From Pelargonium nanum (taxonomy: Eukaryota > Streptophyta > Magnoliopsida > Geraniales > Geraniaceae), in the NCBI GenBank assembly GCA_036897485.1, contig JAYMTF010000212.1, positions 1-45,023 of the forward strand: DNA of 45,023 nucleotides, written 5' to 3'. Of this stretch, positions 38,001 to 41,000 are shown in pieces (the first letter of the stretch is position 1; the number at the start of each line of letters is the position of its first letter). Both the position numbers and the translations under genes were made by a program. Below the pieces are notes generated by a model. The model had not been told where the DNA came from. It saw only the letters and a list, made by a program, of their open reading frames with translations, and did no database searches.

Positions 38001-41000
38001 CACTTTCACCCAAGTATGAGGAAAAGGAAATAAAGCCTTCAGCAGAATAAAAGAAACCAATAGACAACATAAGAGTAACATAATTGCCACAAACCAACTA
38101 AATGAAAACCAGCCACTCTTTTTCAGCCTTCTCTGTTCAGCTGCTTCCTTCGATTTTACAGATTCAACCTTGGCATGAGCAAGTAACCTAAAGCGAGACA
38201 CCAGATACAAAATTAACTATCATCAGAAGAGGTAGATTTAAAAACAGGGCATGAGGATGTGTGTTCTATTTTATTATTTTTTAAATAAGTAAGTAAATAG
38301 ATACAACAATAAATGATAAATTTCAAGTAATAATCAGTGAAAATATAAAGCACCGTTTCACCATTTAGGTCAAGAACCCAGCGAGTTTGCTAAGGACATG
38401 ATTTGATAAGGACACGCTCACAACACAAGTCGGATACGCAAAATTAAAAAGTGAAAATTAAATAGGATGCACTAAGGACAAGCAAAGGACACACAAATCA
38501 TGTATCCAAGTCCCGCATTTAATTTAAAACATATACTTATTTTTAGACGAGAAGACAACAAAAACAACCAAACCATTTACCGAATAACGTTAGGGTCGCG
38601 TACATGAACCATTAACAAAACTCTTAGAGCTCCTCTACTTGTATTCTCCATCTTAACTCTATCCTATCTAATGTTATCTCCTTTGTTAAGCCAAGTGTAA
38701 TCACGTCTTTTCTCACTACTTCTATCCATGTTAAGCCTGCCCCTATTAATTTTTCCTAATACGCATATTCCCTCACGGGGTCTTTAATCCCCCTACACTC
38801 CACATGTCCAAACAATCTTAAACGTAATTCTTGCATCTTCAATTGATGGTACCCTAATTTTCTTCAAATAGTAGCATTCCAAGAGGAACTACAGATCCAC
38901 TTAAATATATTCATCTTTGCTATCTCCATCTTATGTCTTTGCAGCCTCTTTGAACCTCAAAATTTAATGTCACCTAGCATTATTAGCCTTACAACTATAC
39001 CACAGAACTTTTTGTTCAACTTTAGAGACATTCTTTTATCATAACAAACTATCAAAGTCTTCAACTTCAATCACCCTTGCACTAATCTTATTTCGATTAT
39101 CCTCTTCATCCTTTCCATTTTTTAAGTTATAGATCCAGGATGCCTAAAATGGATGGGCACTTTCAATAATTTAATTATCTTCTAGCATAATTCAACAACT
39201 ACTCACCCACCCATTGACCCTTACTTTTGCTAAAATTACCTTCCATACATGCAAAATATGCTAAACTGGTTTTAAAACCCTCCGTACACAGTCTCTCCCC
39301 ATCTGCCTAATTTGGCATTTATCCTATTTCACTATTATCAACTAAAACAAAAATGTCAGCAAACAACATACACAAGGGAACTCATCTTGACGAAATCATG
39401 TGTCTGTGAGCTTATCAGTCACCCAAGAGAAAAGGAAAGAGCTTAGAGATGAGCCTTGATTCAATCCTACAATAATGGAAAACTCTCTTCGGACTCCCAC
39501 GCCAATTAATGTGCATTCTTTACATCTCTAATTAAATTAGTATATTTAAAATATACCTATTATTTATAATGCCCACCATATAACCTTTTTTAGGAACCTT
39601 ATCAAAATAAGCTCTTTTGGGTGAACAAATAACTAGGTGCAAAAATAAATAAAAAACTAGGTGCAGGTCAAGGCTTTTCTCTCTACACTTTCTAAATATT
39701 TAGAAGAGCGACCAACCGTCATATAGTTGGTTAAAATCTTAACTGCAACAATGGATCAATAAGACCAGCCCTTATCCTCTTCAAAAGCATCTAAAGCACA
39801 ACAATCCCAAGCAATACCAACCAACTCATATGAAAAAACAACTTCCACCAAGGGAATACAGAATTAAACTTTCAACAAGGGAAAACCAAACGCAACTTTC
39901 ACCAGGGGAGTAGAAACAAACTATAGAACTAACATATCCCCTGAAATATGATTGAAAACAGAATAACATGAAATGTATCAATCTACCTGTAGAAAACATA
40001 CTCTCACAAAATAGCATATTGTGAATGTGGAGATAATAACGATGTGTATGCAAGTGGATTGAACAAGAGGCACCAAGAATAGCATATAGTCAAACTCCTC
40101 GTTCCATCCATCCTTATATTCATTCTTTGTTAACTTTTTATTATCTCCACTCTTTATGCATTTGACACAATTTATAATTCTAATTGAGAATAAAACCTAC
40201 CCCAATCTTCATTTTCGCAACCACATACCCACCCTCGCAGCCTTTCACTCGCAGCAAACCTACTCGCTCTAACCCAAACTCTTAACCTATGCACCGATAT
40301 GCCATGTTCTCCTGCCATAACTCTCTCGATACATCTCTCTCCTCCCTTACAGCCTCTTGGTCTCCCCCTGCAACCACTTGCTCCCTTTCTTCCCCCTCTC
40401 GGCCTTTCTTCCATTAAAACATCTCTCTTTCTTCCTTTTTATAGACCATTTGTTCATGTTTTACTTTCTAGCTTTTACCCTTCATGGATGGCAAATTTAG
40501 GGATACATTACGCATATTTTTTAAATAAGCTTCAGGGATCTCAATTATTTTATTATATGCATGAAATTCAAAATATATTCCAATTAAAACGTTTACTTTA
40601 GTAATAATATATGTTGTGTACTACAACTAGTTCAATTAACAAGTCAAAATAACATATCTACACATACATCACTTACATTTATTGAACTTGTGCTCTTTTG
40701 ATGCAAGTTGTTTTCAAGCACCAAATATAATTTTGGGTTTGATATGAATTCTTTATATTTCTATCTTATGTAAATGGATAGGTTTGGTTTAGATTAGGGT
40801 GCTTCATTCAGTAAAATAAATATTTGTTGTTCGAACTTTGAATGCAATTCCAACAAGTATTTTAGTTGATATCTAAAGAGAACATGATCAATAATTGAAA
40901 ACATCTCACTTATAGCAAAAGAGAGAGGTCAAAAGTAGTAAGTCTGAGGATGATTCCCAAACCCATGAACTAATTCTACAGAGAACCTATCTTTATGTAT

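Noticed and set aside
40172-40414. Minus-strand Arg/Gly-rich frame
   Set aside because: Explained by a C/T-rich block on the plus strand. No homology, and it lies inside a VPS13 intron.
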